Positions 1 through 5,581 are shown, numbered from the stretch's first letter. The stretch: DNA of 5,581 bases from an uncultured Neisseria sp. (GCA_937919795.1 CALFOA010000179.1:1-5581); one strand, 5' to 3'. Notes: generated from the letters alone by a model not told the origin. Numbers and translations are program-made.

Positions 1-213
1 AATATCAATCATTCTATTAATTTTTCGTGTAATAGAGAAATGAGAGGGGAGAAGCAGTGTAAATTATTGATATATCCAGGTGATATTTATAACATGAGAA
101 TATATATACACTTCACCAACCCCGAAAACTTTTTCTACATCATGCCCTTTATCGAAAAACACTTTTATGAAATCACGGGTGAGCATATCTGGCAAAATTT
201 ACCCAAACAATAA
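1..213 (+). CDS. C-terminal fragment of a duplicated hypothetical lipoprotein-family gene (5' end outside the window)
   Basis: The reading frame is open from base 1 to the TAA at 211-213, giving 70 residues with no start; the gene begins left of the window. I do not recognise the family. Its last 34 residues match the tail of the complete protein at 340-1014 at 26 of 34 positions, and both end in GEHIWQNLPKQ. A Cys pair (fragment residues 10 and 20) corresponds to Cys164 and Cys173 of the neighbour, suggesting a conserved disulfide if the protein is exported. Upstream of the tail, similarity is weak and rests mainly on the Cys pair and a G-x-K spacing. The gene is followed by a DUS-pair terminator at 232-282, so it is probably transcribed separately from the next copy. 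Membrane anchoring by an N-terminal lipid is inferred from the neighbour only. The frame is well supported by the homology; the function is unknown. Confidence 0.85.
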   Translation, partial: NINHSINFSCNREMRGEKQCKLLIYPGDIYNMRIYIHFTNPENFFYIMPFIEKHFYEITGEHIWQNLPKQ

Positions 214-247
214 TTAGCGTCTGATATTAATAATGCCTGTCTGAAAA
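109..247 (+). repeat. Direct repeat, left copy: gene tail plus 3' flank
   Basis: This 139-base stretch aligns without gaps to 910-1048 at a constant offset of 801 bases. I count 21 mismatches by eye, about 85% identity. It covers the last 34 codons, the stop, and the flank up to the left DUS arm. The final 30 bases (218-247) are identical to 1019-1048. Mismatches inside the gene are often at third codon positions, so both copies appear to have been under protein-level selection. Confidence 0.9.
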
Positions 248-282
248 GCTTGGAACAGGCAGTATTTGTTCAGACAGGCATT
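232..282 (+). terminator. DUS-pair terminator after the first lipoprotein-family copy
   Basis: Inverted DUS copies at 234-245 (TGCCTGTCTGAA) and 269-280 (reverse complement) form a 14-base-pair stem, 232-245 with 269-282, followed by TTTTTATTT-like sequence. The loop is unusually long (23 bases) and contains a second ACAGGCA at 255-261 that can pair with 234-240 as an alternative 7-base-pair hairpin. Paired uptake sequences acting as intrinsic terminators are typical of Neisseria. Confidence 0.8.
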
Positions 283-301
283 TTTATTTAACCAATTAGC
301 T

Positions 302-315
302 AGCCGTATTCGGCT
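302..315 (+). other. Small hairpin in the leader of the complete lipoprotein gene
   Basis: AGCCG (302-306) and CGGCT (311-315) pair around the loop TATT, ending 24 bases before the ATG at 340. It is not followed by a T-run suited to termination. It may be chance or may influence translation of a gene that lacks a clear ribosome site. The rest of the 214-339 gap holds only the terminator and an A-rich pre-start stretch, with no convincing promoter. Confidence 0.35.
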
Positions 316-339
316 GTTTCAAAGATAGAAAAACAATAA

Positions 340-1014
340 ATGGCACACATAAAATACTTACTGGTGAGCTTACTGCCGTTGCTGCTTGCAGCATGCGGCG
401 GGGGTACGGATGGCGGGTCAAGGGGCAAAGAAGAAGTTTATGACTACCGTGATGAGCGCTATCAGGATTTTTATTCACGCTATATGAGGAAAACCCAACA
501 GGATCATTTGATTATAAGGTCTCAAAAGATTAAAGAAAAATTGGGAATAGAGAATATTCCTGATGATGTTTTAGCAAGAATGAATATTTACCAAGCTAAT
601 CCACAAATCCCCAAGAATAGGCCGGAAAATAATCTGCAAACTCAAGCTGACGTTCTTAAATATCGCAATCGGAATGGTGATCATTATGCACCTTGCGGGC
701 CGGAGAATCAGGAGCCTCATTTCTTTTGCGTAGAGGATAAAAAATCTCCGGGTTCTTTGAGATATTATTACTATTTGCCCAATGAATCTAAAAAAATGGC
801 TTATATTGACCAGTCTCTTGCTATTTCTTGTCATTGGCTTAATGGGAAAAAAAGCTGCAGCATGATGAACTATTATACGAATGATCCTGTTAACTTACAT
901 TTAAGCATGCACTTTACCGACCCTCAAAATTTTTTCTACATTATACCTTATGCAGAAAAACATTTTTATGACACCATGGGCGAGCATATCTGGCAAAACC
1001 TACCCAAACAATAA
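340..1014 (+). CDS. Hypothetical lipoprotein, second copy of a tandem pair
   Basis: This encodes 224 residues of unknown function. Residues 1-18 are a lipoprotein signal peptide (Lys5, hydrophobic 6-16), with lipobox L16-A17-A18-C19; Cys19 should be lipidated and become the mature N-terminus. A Gly-rich tether (20-28) follows, then a charged helical-looking stretch (30-80). Gly at +2 gives no inner-membrane retention signal under the E. coli rule, so the outer membrane is the likely location. Four further cysteines (119, 130, 164, 173) could form two disulfides in the periplasm. The tail 191-224 is aromatic-rich and nearly shared with the fragment at 1-213. The start is firm: an in-frame TAA sits directly before the ATG and the signal peptide begins there, although no good Shine-Dalgarno is visible (only an A-rich stretch). 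The gene is much more AT-rich than the DNA to its right, consistent with accessory or transferred origin. It converges on ubiH. I know of no family assignment. Confidence 0.9.
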   Translation: MAHIKYLLVSLLPLLLAACGGGTDGGSRGKEEVYDYRDERYQDFYSRYMRKTQQDHLIIRSQKIKEKLGIENIPDDVLARMNIYQANPQIPKNRPENNLQTQADVLKYRNRNGDHYAPCGPENQEPHFFCVEDKKSPGSLRYYYYLPNESKKMAYIDQSLAISCHWLNGKKSCSMMNYYTNDPVNLHLSMHFTDPQNFFYIIPYAEKHFYDTMGEHIWQNLPKQ

Positions 1015-1048
1015 TGAACGTCTGATATTAATAATGCCTGTCTGAAAA
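910..1048 (+). repeat. Direct repeat, right copy: gene tail plus 3' flank
   Basis: This is the partner of 109-247. The identity of the non-coding 30 bases (1019-1048), higher than that of the coding part, points to a duplication that carried the terminator with it, or to later gene conversion over the DUS region. Similarity ends at 1048, inside the terminator loop, where the two copies have different loops. Confidence 0.9.
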
Positions 1049-1072
1049 CTAAAAAGCTTTCAGACAGGCATT
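1033..1072. terminator. DUS-pair terminator between convergent lipoprotein gene and ubiH
   Basis: A 15-base-pair perfect stem, 1033-1047 with 1058-1072, holds the DUS at 1035-1046 and its reverse complement at 1059-1070, with a 10-base loop. On the + strand it is followed by TTTGTTTT, a fair U-tract for the gene ending at 1014. It lies 18 bases beyond the ubiH stop, so it probably serves both genes, although the U-tract on the - strand is poor. Confidence 0.85.
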
Positions 1073-1089
1073 TGTTTTGCAGCTTTGGT

Positions 1090-2250
1090 TTACAAACCAA
1101 AAATCAATTGCTCGGTAAATTTTTTGCGCGCGGCGGGCAGGCCGTCGAGTAGGGTCATCACGCCGCTGCGGCCGAGTTTGAGGGTAAGGTCGGGATGGTC
1201 GAACAGAGTAACCAGGCTGTGGGTAAAGCCGACGATGGCGTGTGCATCCAAGCGGCGTTTGGCGGCGTAGCGTTCGGCGAGCTCGGGTTGGTTTAAATTG
1301 CGCGCTTCGCCGAGCAGGCGGGAAACGGCTAAGGCGTCGCGCACGCCGAGGTTCAAGCCTTGTGCGGCGACGGGGTGCATGGTTTGTGCGGCGTTGCCGA
1401 TGCAGATTACGCGGCCGCTGTAGACTTTGTTTAACTGCTTGAGTTGCAGCGGGAACACCGCAGCTTCGCCGCGCGATTTGAGTGCGCCCAAGCGTTTGCC
1501 GAAGGCGGCTTCGAAGTGGCGGGCAAATTCGTCAAACGGCATTTCTTTTAAGGCCAAGGCTTCTTCAGGGCTGCGCGTCCACACCAGCCGCCAGGCGTCG
1601 TGATAAGGCAGCAGGGCAAACGGCCCTTGATCGGCAAAACGCTCGTAAGCCACGCCGTTGCCGCTTTGCTCGAAGGTGAGGGTGGTTACCAAAGCGCTTT
1701 GGTGGTAATCGTAGCTGTGGCGTTGCAGGCCGGGCAGGCCGTCGGTGAGGTGGCCACCTTCGGCGAGAATCACCCAATCGGCGGTGAGATGGTGGCTGTG
1801 GCCGTGCTGTTCTAAAGTCAATTCGGCAAAATGTTTGAGGGTGCGCACTTGGCGCACTTGGGTGTCCCACAATACATCGGTTTGCTGGGCTTCCAGCGCG
1901 GCTTCGCATTGGCGCATCAGCACCGCGTAATCTACTGTGCGGCCAAGCGCGGCCACGCCCATATCGGCGGCGCGCAACAGCGTGCGGCCAAACAGGCCTT
2001 GCTGGGAAATATGCACATCAACAATCGGCGTGCTTTCCGCTTCGGGCAACTCAACACCCGCCTTGGCAAACGCGGCCACGCTGTTGAACGATAAAGCCAG
2101 CGTGCGCTTGTCGCGTATCACGCTGTGTTGCGGGCGGGCTTCAATCAGCAAAACCTGTTTGCCTTGGCGTTGCAGCGCCAGCGCGGTGAGTACGCCGACC
2201 GGGCCTGCGCCGATTACGGCAATCTGGATATGGGCGGGAAGGGTGTGCAT
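1090..2250 (-). CDS. ubiH: UbiH-type FAD-dependent ubiquinone biosynthesis hydroxylase
   Basis: This 386-residue flavoprotein monooxygenase belongs to the UbiH/UbiF/VisC/COQ6 family (E. coli UbiH is about 390). Such enzymes use FAD, reduced pyridine nucleotide and O2 to hydroxylate the polyprenyl ring during ubiquinone synthesis, on the cytoplasmic face of the inner membrane. Visible motifs are the Rossmann dinucleotide-binding site GAGPVG (14-19) with the ribose-binding acidic residue Glu37, the early R-x-L-A-L-S segment (49-54), and the second FAD motif GNAAQTMHP (285-293) followed by QGLNLG (297-302). GNAAQ is the E. coli UbiH form, whereas UbiF and UbiI have GDAAH; the YERF..GPFALLP stretch (202-215) also resembles UbiH. 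The central 'DG' motif is altered to AEGG (163-166). Betaproteobacteria vary in which hydroxylase acts on which ring carbon (for example UbiM in Neisseria), so the family is secure but the position specificity is not. The ATG at 2250 puts the GxGxxG site at the usual distance; only a weak AGG lies upstream. Confidence 0.88.
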   Translation of the reverse strand: MHTLPAHIQIAVIGAGPVGVLTALALQRQGKQVLLIEARPQHSVIRDKRTLALSFNSVAAFAKAGVELPEAESTPIVDVHISQQGLFGRTLLRAADMGVAALGRTVDYAVLMRQCEAALEAQQTDVLWDTQVRQVRTLKHFAELTLEQHGHSHHLTADWVILAEGGHLTDGLPGLQRHSYDYHQSALVTTLTFEQSGNGVAYERFADQGPFALLPYHDAWRLVWTRSPEEALALKEMPFDEFARHFEAAFGKRLGALKSRGEAAVFPLQLKQLNKVYSGRVICIGNAAQTMHPVAAQGLNLGVRDALAVSRLLGEARNLNQPELAERYAAKRRLDAHAIVGFTHSLVTLFDHPDLTLKLGRSGVMTLLDGLPAARKKFTEQLIFGL

Positions 2251-2279
2251 GATGAAAACCTGTTGAATGCGGATGCGTT

Positions 2280-2308
2280 ATTTTAATGGATTTCACCTTA
2301 AGGGTGAT
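2280..2308 (-). promoter_or_regulatory. Possible ubiH promoter
   Basis: Because the DUS hairpin at 2319-2368 should stop upstream transcription, ubiH needs a promoter in 2251-2318. On the - strand a good -10 candidate TAAAAT lies at 2280-2285, about 30 bases before the ATG. The matching -35 region (2303-2308, ATCACC) is poor. Just upstream of the -10 lies an inverted repeat TCACC..GGTGA (2293-2307) containing the palindrome CCTTAAGG, which could be an operator or simply chance. Confidence 0.28.
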
Positions 2309-2318
2309 ACGGTTGAGG

Positions 2319-2368
2319 TCAAATAAAATGCCTGTCTGAAAAAACTTTCAGACAGGCATTTTATTTGA
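2319..2368. terminator. Very long perfect DUS-pair hairpin downstream of the membrane-protein gene
   Basis: The arms 2319-2341 and 2346-2368 pair perfectly over 23 base pairs around a 4-base loop (AAAC). The DUS is at 2329-2340 and its reverse complement at 2347-2358. The outer part of each arm is an A-rich/T-rich stretch, which provides a U-tract in either direction. It lies 15 bases past the stop of the membrane-protein gene and upstream of ubiH on the same strand, so it should end the first transcript before the second begins. Confidence 0.85.
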
Positions 2369-2383
2369 TGGATTGTTTATGGA

Positions 2384-2800
2384 TTAATGTGCGCTAAAAG
2401 TAGCGGGTACTGTTCTTCTTGAACGCTTCCATTTGTAAACATAACCCAATACGGTGGGAATCAGCGCCCAGATGATTTTGGCGGTCCAAGTGTCGTACCA
2501 AGGTCTGCTCAATACGATGGTATCGTTAATCGATTCGGGGGTAACAAAGCCGCGGATGGCAAACCAATCGATAAACGGCCACCAGCAAGCCACCAGCAGG
2601 CCGAGGAAGAGCGGCCAGACCATGCCGTTGTGGCCGCGTTGCCATAAAACGAAAAACAGCGCAGCCCAAATCACGGTAAGGGCGGTAATCAGCAGCGCGG
2701 TTTGGGTGGGCGCGCCGAAATAGCTGGCCAGGAAATAGGTGAACACCACCCATAAGGCGGCCAGTACGGCCATAATGAGTTCTTCAGGGCGTTTGAACAT
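2384..2800 (-). CDS. Small four-helix inner-membrane protein of unknown function, tryptophan-rich
   Basis: This encodes 138 residues that I cannot assign to a named family. Four hydrophobic segments are visible: about 9-29, 33-53, 60-82 and 107-122. A short charged N-terminus (K3, R4, E6, E7) precedes them and a basic tail (K123, K125, R126, R128, R129) follows the last helix. By the positive-inside rule both ends would be cytoplasmic. There are 11 tryptophans (8% of residues), several at predicted membrane edges. The loop 83-106 between helices 3 and 4 is the longest polar part and would be cytoplasmic or periplasmic depending on topology; with both ends inside and four helices it falls on the periplasmic side. 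The ATG at 2800 has a good AAAGGA ribosome site nine bases upstream, which supports this start. It lies 130 bases downstream of recB on the same strand and is closed by the long DUS hairpin, so it may be transcribed alone or by read-through from recB. Base composition is like its GC-rich neighbours. Confidence 0.8.
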   Translation of the reverse strand: MFKRPEELIMAVLAALWVVFTYFLASYFGAPTQTALLITALTVIWAALFFVLWQRGHNGMVWPLFLGLLVACWWPFIDWFAIRGFVTPESINDTIVLSRPWYDTWTAKIIWALIPTVLGYVYKWKRSRRTVPATFSAH

Positions 2801-2809
2801 GGGGTTTAA

Positions 2810-2815
2810 TCCTTT
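2810..2815 (-). promoter_or_regulatory. Shine-Dalgarno AAAGGA for the membrane-protein gene
   Basis: Read on the - strand, AAAGGA ends nine bases before the ATG at 2800-2798. It is the clearest ribosome site in the window and fixes the start of this gene. Confidence 0.6.
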
Positions 2816-2838
2816 AATGATTTTGAATACAGGTTTTG

Positions 2839-2868
2839 AGCATAAAATTTTCGCTCAATATACCGCAA
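2839..2868 (-). promoter_or_regulatory. Possible promoter for the membrane-protein gene
   Basis: On the - strand TTGCGG (2863-2868) and TATGCT (2839-2844) are separated by 18 bases and lie about 40 bases before the ATG, in the AT-rich part of the 130-base gap after recB. Both boxes are imperfect (3 of 6 and 4 of 6 to the sigma-70 consensus). An overlapping TATATT at 2857-2862 is an alternative -10 without a clear -35. Confidence 0.25.
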
Positions 2869-2910
2869 ATCTACTGCTTTGGATATGGATAATCCGACAT
2901 CGGGCAACAG

Positions 2911-2924
2911 GCCGGACAACCGGC
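2911..2924. other. Short GC-rich hairpin just past the recB stop
   Basis: GCCGG (2911-2915) pairs with CCGGC (2920-2924) around a 4-base loop, seven bases beyond the recB stop. On the - strand, the direction of recB, no T-run follows; the ATTTTG run lies on the other side. It is therefore at best a weak terminator or a 3'-end stabiliser for the recB transcript, and unlike the other three gene ends it contains no DUS. Confidence 0.35.
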
Positions 2925-2930
2925 ATTTTG

Positions 2931-5581
2931 TTATAACCATTCAGCCAGTTGCGCTTGAGTGAGCGTCCACGACCATATGCCGTTTTCGACATCGTGATCA
3001 TCTAAGCCGCGTAAAAACAAGTAGCGGATGTGCACTTCGGCCAGCGGGTGGCCGCGCTGGGCAAAATAGCGTGCCACCGCTACCGCGTAAATCAAGGCTT
3101 GCAGATAATAATGGTGGTGGGCAACCGCTTCATTCATCGCCTGTGTATCGTAGGCCGCGATGCTGTCGCCCAGATGATTCGATTTATAGTCGATCACGCA
3201 CACCCGGCCTTGTTCATCCAGGCTGATTAAATCGATAAAGCCGTTGAGAAAGCCTTTTAAGGTGTGGAAATCCAGCGCGCGGGCGGCGGCGACGCATTCC
3301 GGCGGCAGTTGCTGGGCGGGGGCAGCAAACCATTGTTGCAGCCGCGCCGGAGAAAAGTCGTCTACATGCAGCACAAAACCCATTTCGGCCAAGCGGTTTT
3401 CACTGGGCAGCTGCGCGAGCGTGCTGCCGCCTGCCAGCGGGGTGCGGGCGACTTGTTCGGCCATGCGGCTCACGGCGGGCTGCCAAACCGGATCGAAGTT
3501 GTAGCGGGTAAGCGCATCGGCAATCAATGGGCTTTGCGCGTCGGCCGCTTGCTGGAAATCAAAGTTTTCCAATACGTCGTGCAGGCATAAACCGGCGGCG
3601 GTGCCGCGCGGAAAGTGGTGGATGTTGTGTAGATCAGCGTGTTCATCAGGCGGCGGGGCCGGGCGGCGCTCGGTTTCGGCTGCATCCAAGGCCGGCAGCA
3701 GTTCTTCATGCGCTGGCGCGTGGGCGGAAAGCTTTTGGGTGAGGCCGGTAAAACTGCTGTATCGCACTAAATCAAAACGCCGTTCCGGCCGCATCAACGC
3801 ACGGTAAGGCTCGCTGCTGCTGTTGCGCGGCAAGGCGCGGGCAGGCTCGGGCGCTTGCTCGGTAAACTGAAAACCGTAGCGCGCGGCTTTATCGGCGAAA
3901 CGCTGCCAAGCACCGTATAAAACGGCGGCTTTTTCTTCTTTTTTTGCATCAGAAAATACTTGCTTGATTTCGGCGCGGCTGCTGTCCGCAGTGCCTTCCA
4001 GCAGATAGCTCAACGGGTTGTCGGCGCTGCTCTCGTGATAGCCGGAGTAAATCACCAATTGTTCTTCGGCGCGGGTGAGCGCCACATACAGTAATCTGAG
4101 GCTTTCGCCCAAGTCTTCGTCGGCTAACTGCTCGATATCGGCTTCATCGAGCTGGTGTTCGGCCAGCAATTCGCTGCTGTCGCTGCGGTGCAGAACCTGC
4201 CAGCTATCCGTTTCATTTTTCGGATTATTCCAAGCAAACGGGCAATACACCAAAGGATATTGCAGGCCTTTGGACGAGTGCATGGTCACGATTTTCACCA
4301 ATGCTTCATCGCTTTCCAGCCGCAATTGATGTTCTTGGCCGGAACGGCCTGCTTGCGCCGCCTGCATTTGGGCGTGCAGCCATTGATGCAACGCGGCGGG
4401 AGTAAGGCTTTGCGCGTCTTCGGCGGCCAGCTGCTCGATTAATTGATGATAATTGGTGAGGCTGCGCTCTTTACCCGCCGCCAGCAGCCGCTGTTCCAAA
4501 TGATAGCGCGCGGCAAATGCCTGCATAGCGGCGTAAAAGCCGCGCTGTTGCCACAAAGTAAGCGCATCGGCGGCAGCAGCCAGATAGTCGCTGAGCAGTT
4601 GTTCGTCGTGGTTCAGCGCATAGAGCTGCTCGGCATTTTGTTCAAACAGTACGCTGCCGAGCACGAAGCGCAAAAGCGAGCCGTCTTGCGGTTGCAGCCA
4701 GAAGCCGATTAAGGCGGCCAGCGCTTCGGCTTCGGGCGTGGCGTAAACGGAATCGCGTTGCAGCAACACGCTTTGTACTTTGCGCTGTTTCAGCGCGCGG
4801 CTGATCAAACTGCCTTCGAGGTTGGTGCGTACCAGCACCGCAATATCGGCCGGGCGCAGCGCTTGGTCTTTCAAACGCTGTTGCTGCAAGGTGCCGAGAT
4901 TCAGCATAGCGGCGATTTCATCGGCGCACCAATCGGCGGCGCGTTGCCGCAGCATGTCTTTATTGTATCCTTCGTCGCCTGCTTGATTGAGCCAACGCAC
5001 CCGTATCGGCGCTTGCGGCGGTTGCAGGCGGCTATCCGCGCGGTCGGCCGTTACTTCGGCGTAGTCAATGTCGGCCAGGCCGAAGGGGCGGTTTTTTTGT
5101 TGGAACAGCAGGCCGATGCCGTCCACCAACGCGGCATGGCTGCGGAAGTTGCGGTTTAAGGTGTAGTGCTGATCGGCATCGGCGGCGGCTTTCAGATAGG
5201 CATAGATGTCGGCACCGCGAAAACGGTAAATCGCCTGCTTGGGGTCGCCAACCAGAAACAGCGGCCTGTGATGGGCGATAAAGCTGCGGTTGAAGATTTC
5301 GTATTGCAGCGGGTCGGTATCCTGAAATTCGTCGATCAGCGCGACCTGCCAGTTGTCGGCAATCAGCGCGGCCAAGGCTTCGGCGTGCGCGCCTTCGGTG
5401 AGCGCGTGGTAAACATCGGTGAGCAAATCGTCGAAATTACGCTCGCGGCTGGTTTTTTTATGTTGCTGCATCGCCTCGCGCACAGCTTGCAGTAAATCGA
5501 GGTGCAGGGCGGTGAGGGCGCTTTGTTCGGCGCTTTCTGCTTCTTCTAGGGTTTGCAGTAAGTCGCCCAAGCGGCTGATCA
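2931..5581 (-). CDS. recB: Exodeoxyribonuclease V (RecBCD) subunit beta, RecB, N-terminus cut off by the window edge
   Basis: RecB is the 3'-5' superfamily 1 helicase and nuclease subunit of RecBCD, which resects double-strand breaks and loads RecA. The frame is open to the right edge; about 882 codons are present, against roughly 1,180 in E. coli RecB, so the Walker A motif and about 300 residues are missing. Counting from the codon at 5568-5570: motif II DEFQDTD (80-86), motif III GDPKQAIYRFRGAD (108-121), motif IV LNRNFRS (138-144), motif V VTMHSSKGLQYP (428-439) and motif VI LLYVALTRAEEQL (493-505). A Pro/Ala-rich linker (573-645) leads to the C-terminal nuclease: His664 in GLCLHDVLE, Asp780 in GFIDL, Asp794 and Lys796 in DYKS, then Q824-x3-Y828. 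These match E. coli H956, D1067, D1080 and K1082, so the nuclease looks intact. TTG at 5568-5570 is not the real start. recC and recD are not in the window. Confidence 0.97.
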   Translation of the reverse strand, partial: ISRLGDLLQTLEEAESAEQSALTALHLDLLQAVREAMQQHKKTSRERNFDDLLTDVYHALTEGAHAEALAALIADNWQVALIDEFQDTDPLQYEIFNRSFIAHHRPLFLVGDPKQAIYRFRGADIYAYLKAAADADQHYTLNRNFRSHAALVDGIGLLFQQKNRPFGLADIDYAEVTADRADSRLQPPQAPIRVRWLNQAGDEGYNKDMLRQRAADWCADEIAAMLNLGTLQQQRLKDQALRPADIAVLVRTNLEGSLISRALKQRKVQSVLLQRDSVYATPEAEALAALIGFWLQPQDGSLLRFVLGSVLFEQNAEQLYALNHDEQLLSDYLAAAADALTLWQQRGFYAAMQAFAARYHLEQRLLAAGKERSLTNYHQLIEQLAAEDAQSLTPAALHQWLHAQMQAAQAGRSGQEHQLRLESDEALVKIVTMHSSKGLQYPLVYCPFAWNNPKNETDSWQVLHRSDSSELLAEHQLDEADIEQLADEDLGESLRLLYVALTRAEEQLVIYSGYHESSADNPLSYLLEGTADSSRAEIKQVFSDAKKEEKAAVLYGAWQRFADKAARYGFQFTEQAPEPARALPRNSSSEPYRALMRPERRFDLVRYSSFTGLTQKLSAHAPAHEELLPALDAAETERRPAPPPDEHADLHNIHHFPRGTAAGLCLHDVLENFDFQQAADAQSPLIADALTRYNFDPVWQPAVSRMAEQVARTPLAGGSTLAQLPSENRLAEMGFVLHVDDFSPARLQQWFAAPAQQLPPECVAAARALDFHTLKGFLNGFIDLISLDEQGRVCVIDYKSNHLGDSIAAYDTQAMNEAVAHHHYYLQALIYAVAVARYFAQRGHPLAEVHIRYLFLRGLDDHDVENGIWSWTLTQAQLAEWL

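Noticed and set aside
400..404. Run of five G just after the lipobox as a phase-variation tract
   Set aside because: Five G is too short for the slippage rates of Neisseria phase-variable genes, and the frame is intact.
571..834. Open frame on the - strand within the lipoprotein gene
   Set aside because: It is antisense to a gene supported by a lipoprotein signal and by a homologous neighbour; no ribosome site or motif was seen.
847..853. A7 run in the lipoprotein gene (and a similar A7 on the coding strand of recB at 5453-5459) as programmed frameshift sites
   Set aside because: Both frames continue intact through the run, encode sensible residues, and show no stimulatory structure.
340..1014. 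Toxin-immunity lipoprotein or Maf-type immunity protein
   Set aside because: No toxin gene is present in the window and no immunity-family motif is recognisable; tandem duplication alone is not enough.
2911..2924. Strong intrinsic terminator for recB
   Set aside because: The stem is only five base pairs and the T-run is on the wrong side for recB transcription; kept only as a weak hairpin.
4758..5159. 133-codon open frame on the + strand inside recB, and similar long + strand frames across recB and ubiH
   Set aside because: They are antisense to well-supported genes, lack recognisable motifs, and are expected in GC-rich coding DNA.
5568..5570. TTG codon as a start for the recB reading frame
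   Set aside because: The frame stays open to the window edge and the protein would lack helicase motif I; the gene is simply truncated by the window.
1..5581. CRISPR array, tRNA, insertion sequence or prophage
   Set aside because: No regularly spaced repeats, cloverleaf, transposase or phage proteins were seen; the only repeats are DUS pairs and the gene duplication.

Overview
The window looks like chromosomal DNA from a member of the Neisseriaceae. The main evidence is a 12-base word, TGCCTGTCTGAA, present six times as three inverted pairs at gene ends. From memory it matches the DNA uptake sequence (DUS) dialect called TG-wadDUS, described for Neisseria wadsworthii-type species, rather than the meningococcal ATGCCGTCTGAA. 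The UbiH-like and RecB proteins fit a beta-/gammaproteobacterial host. The species call is an inference.

Layout, left to right. Positions 1-1080 are AT-rich (18 of 60 bases are G or C in 541-600) and carry two tandem genes on the + strand. The first is only a 3' fragment (1-213). The second is a complete lipoprotein of unknown function (340-1014). The two proteins share a strongly conserved C-terminal tail, and the duplication continues past the stop codons into the DUS terminators at a constant offset of 801 bases. From 1090 onwards the DNA is GC-rich (40 of 60 in 1321-1380), and all three genes lie on the - strand: a ubiquinone-biosynthesis flavin monooxygenase of the UbiH type (2250 to 1090), a small tryptophan-rich four-helix membrane protein of unknown function (2800 to 2384), and the 3' three-quarters of recB (from beyond the right edge to 2931).

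The lipoprotein gene and ubiH converge on a shared DUS-pair terminator at 1033-1072. The membrane-protein gene ends in an exceptionally long perfect DUS hairpin at 2319-2368, which should isolate it from ubiH, so the three - strand genes probably do not form one operon. No intergenic stretch exceeds about 135 bases. I see no tRNA, rRNA, CRISPR array, insertion sequence or phage gene.

Functionally the - strand genes are housekeeping (quinone synthesis, double-strand-break repair) and unrelated to one another. The part least explained by known families is the tandem lipoprotein pair, which looks like the edge of an accessory, locally duplicated gene array extending to the left of the window.
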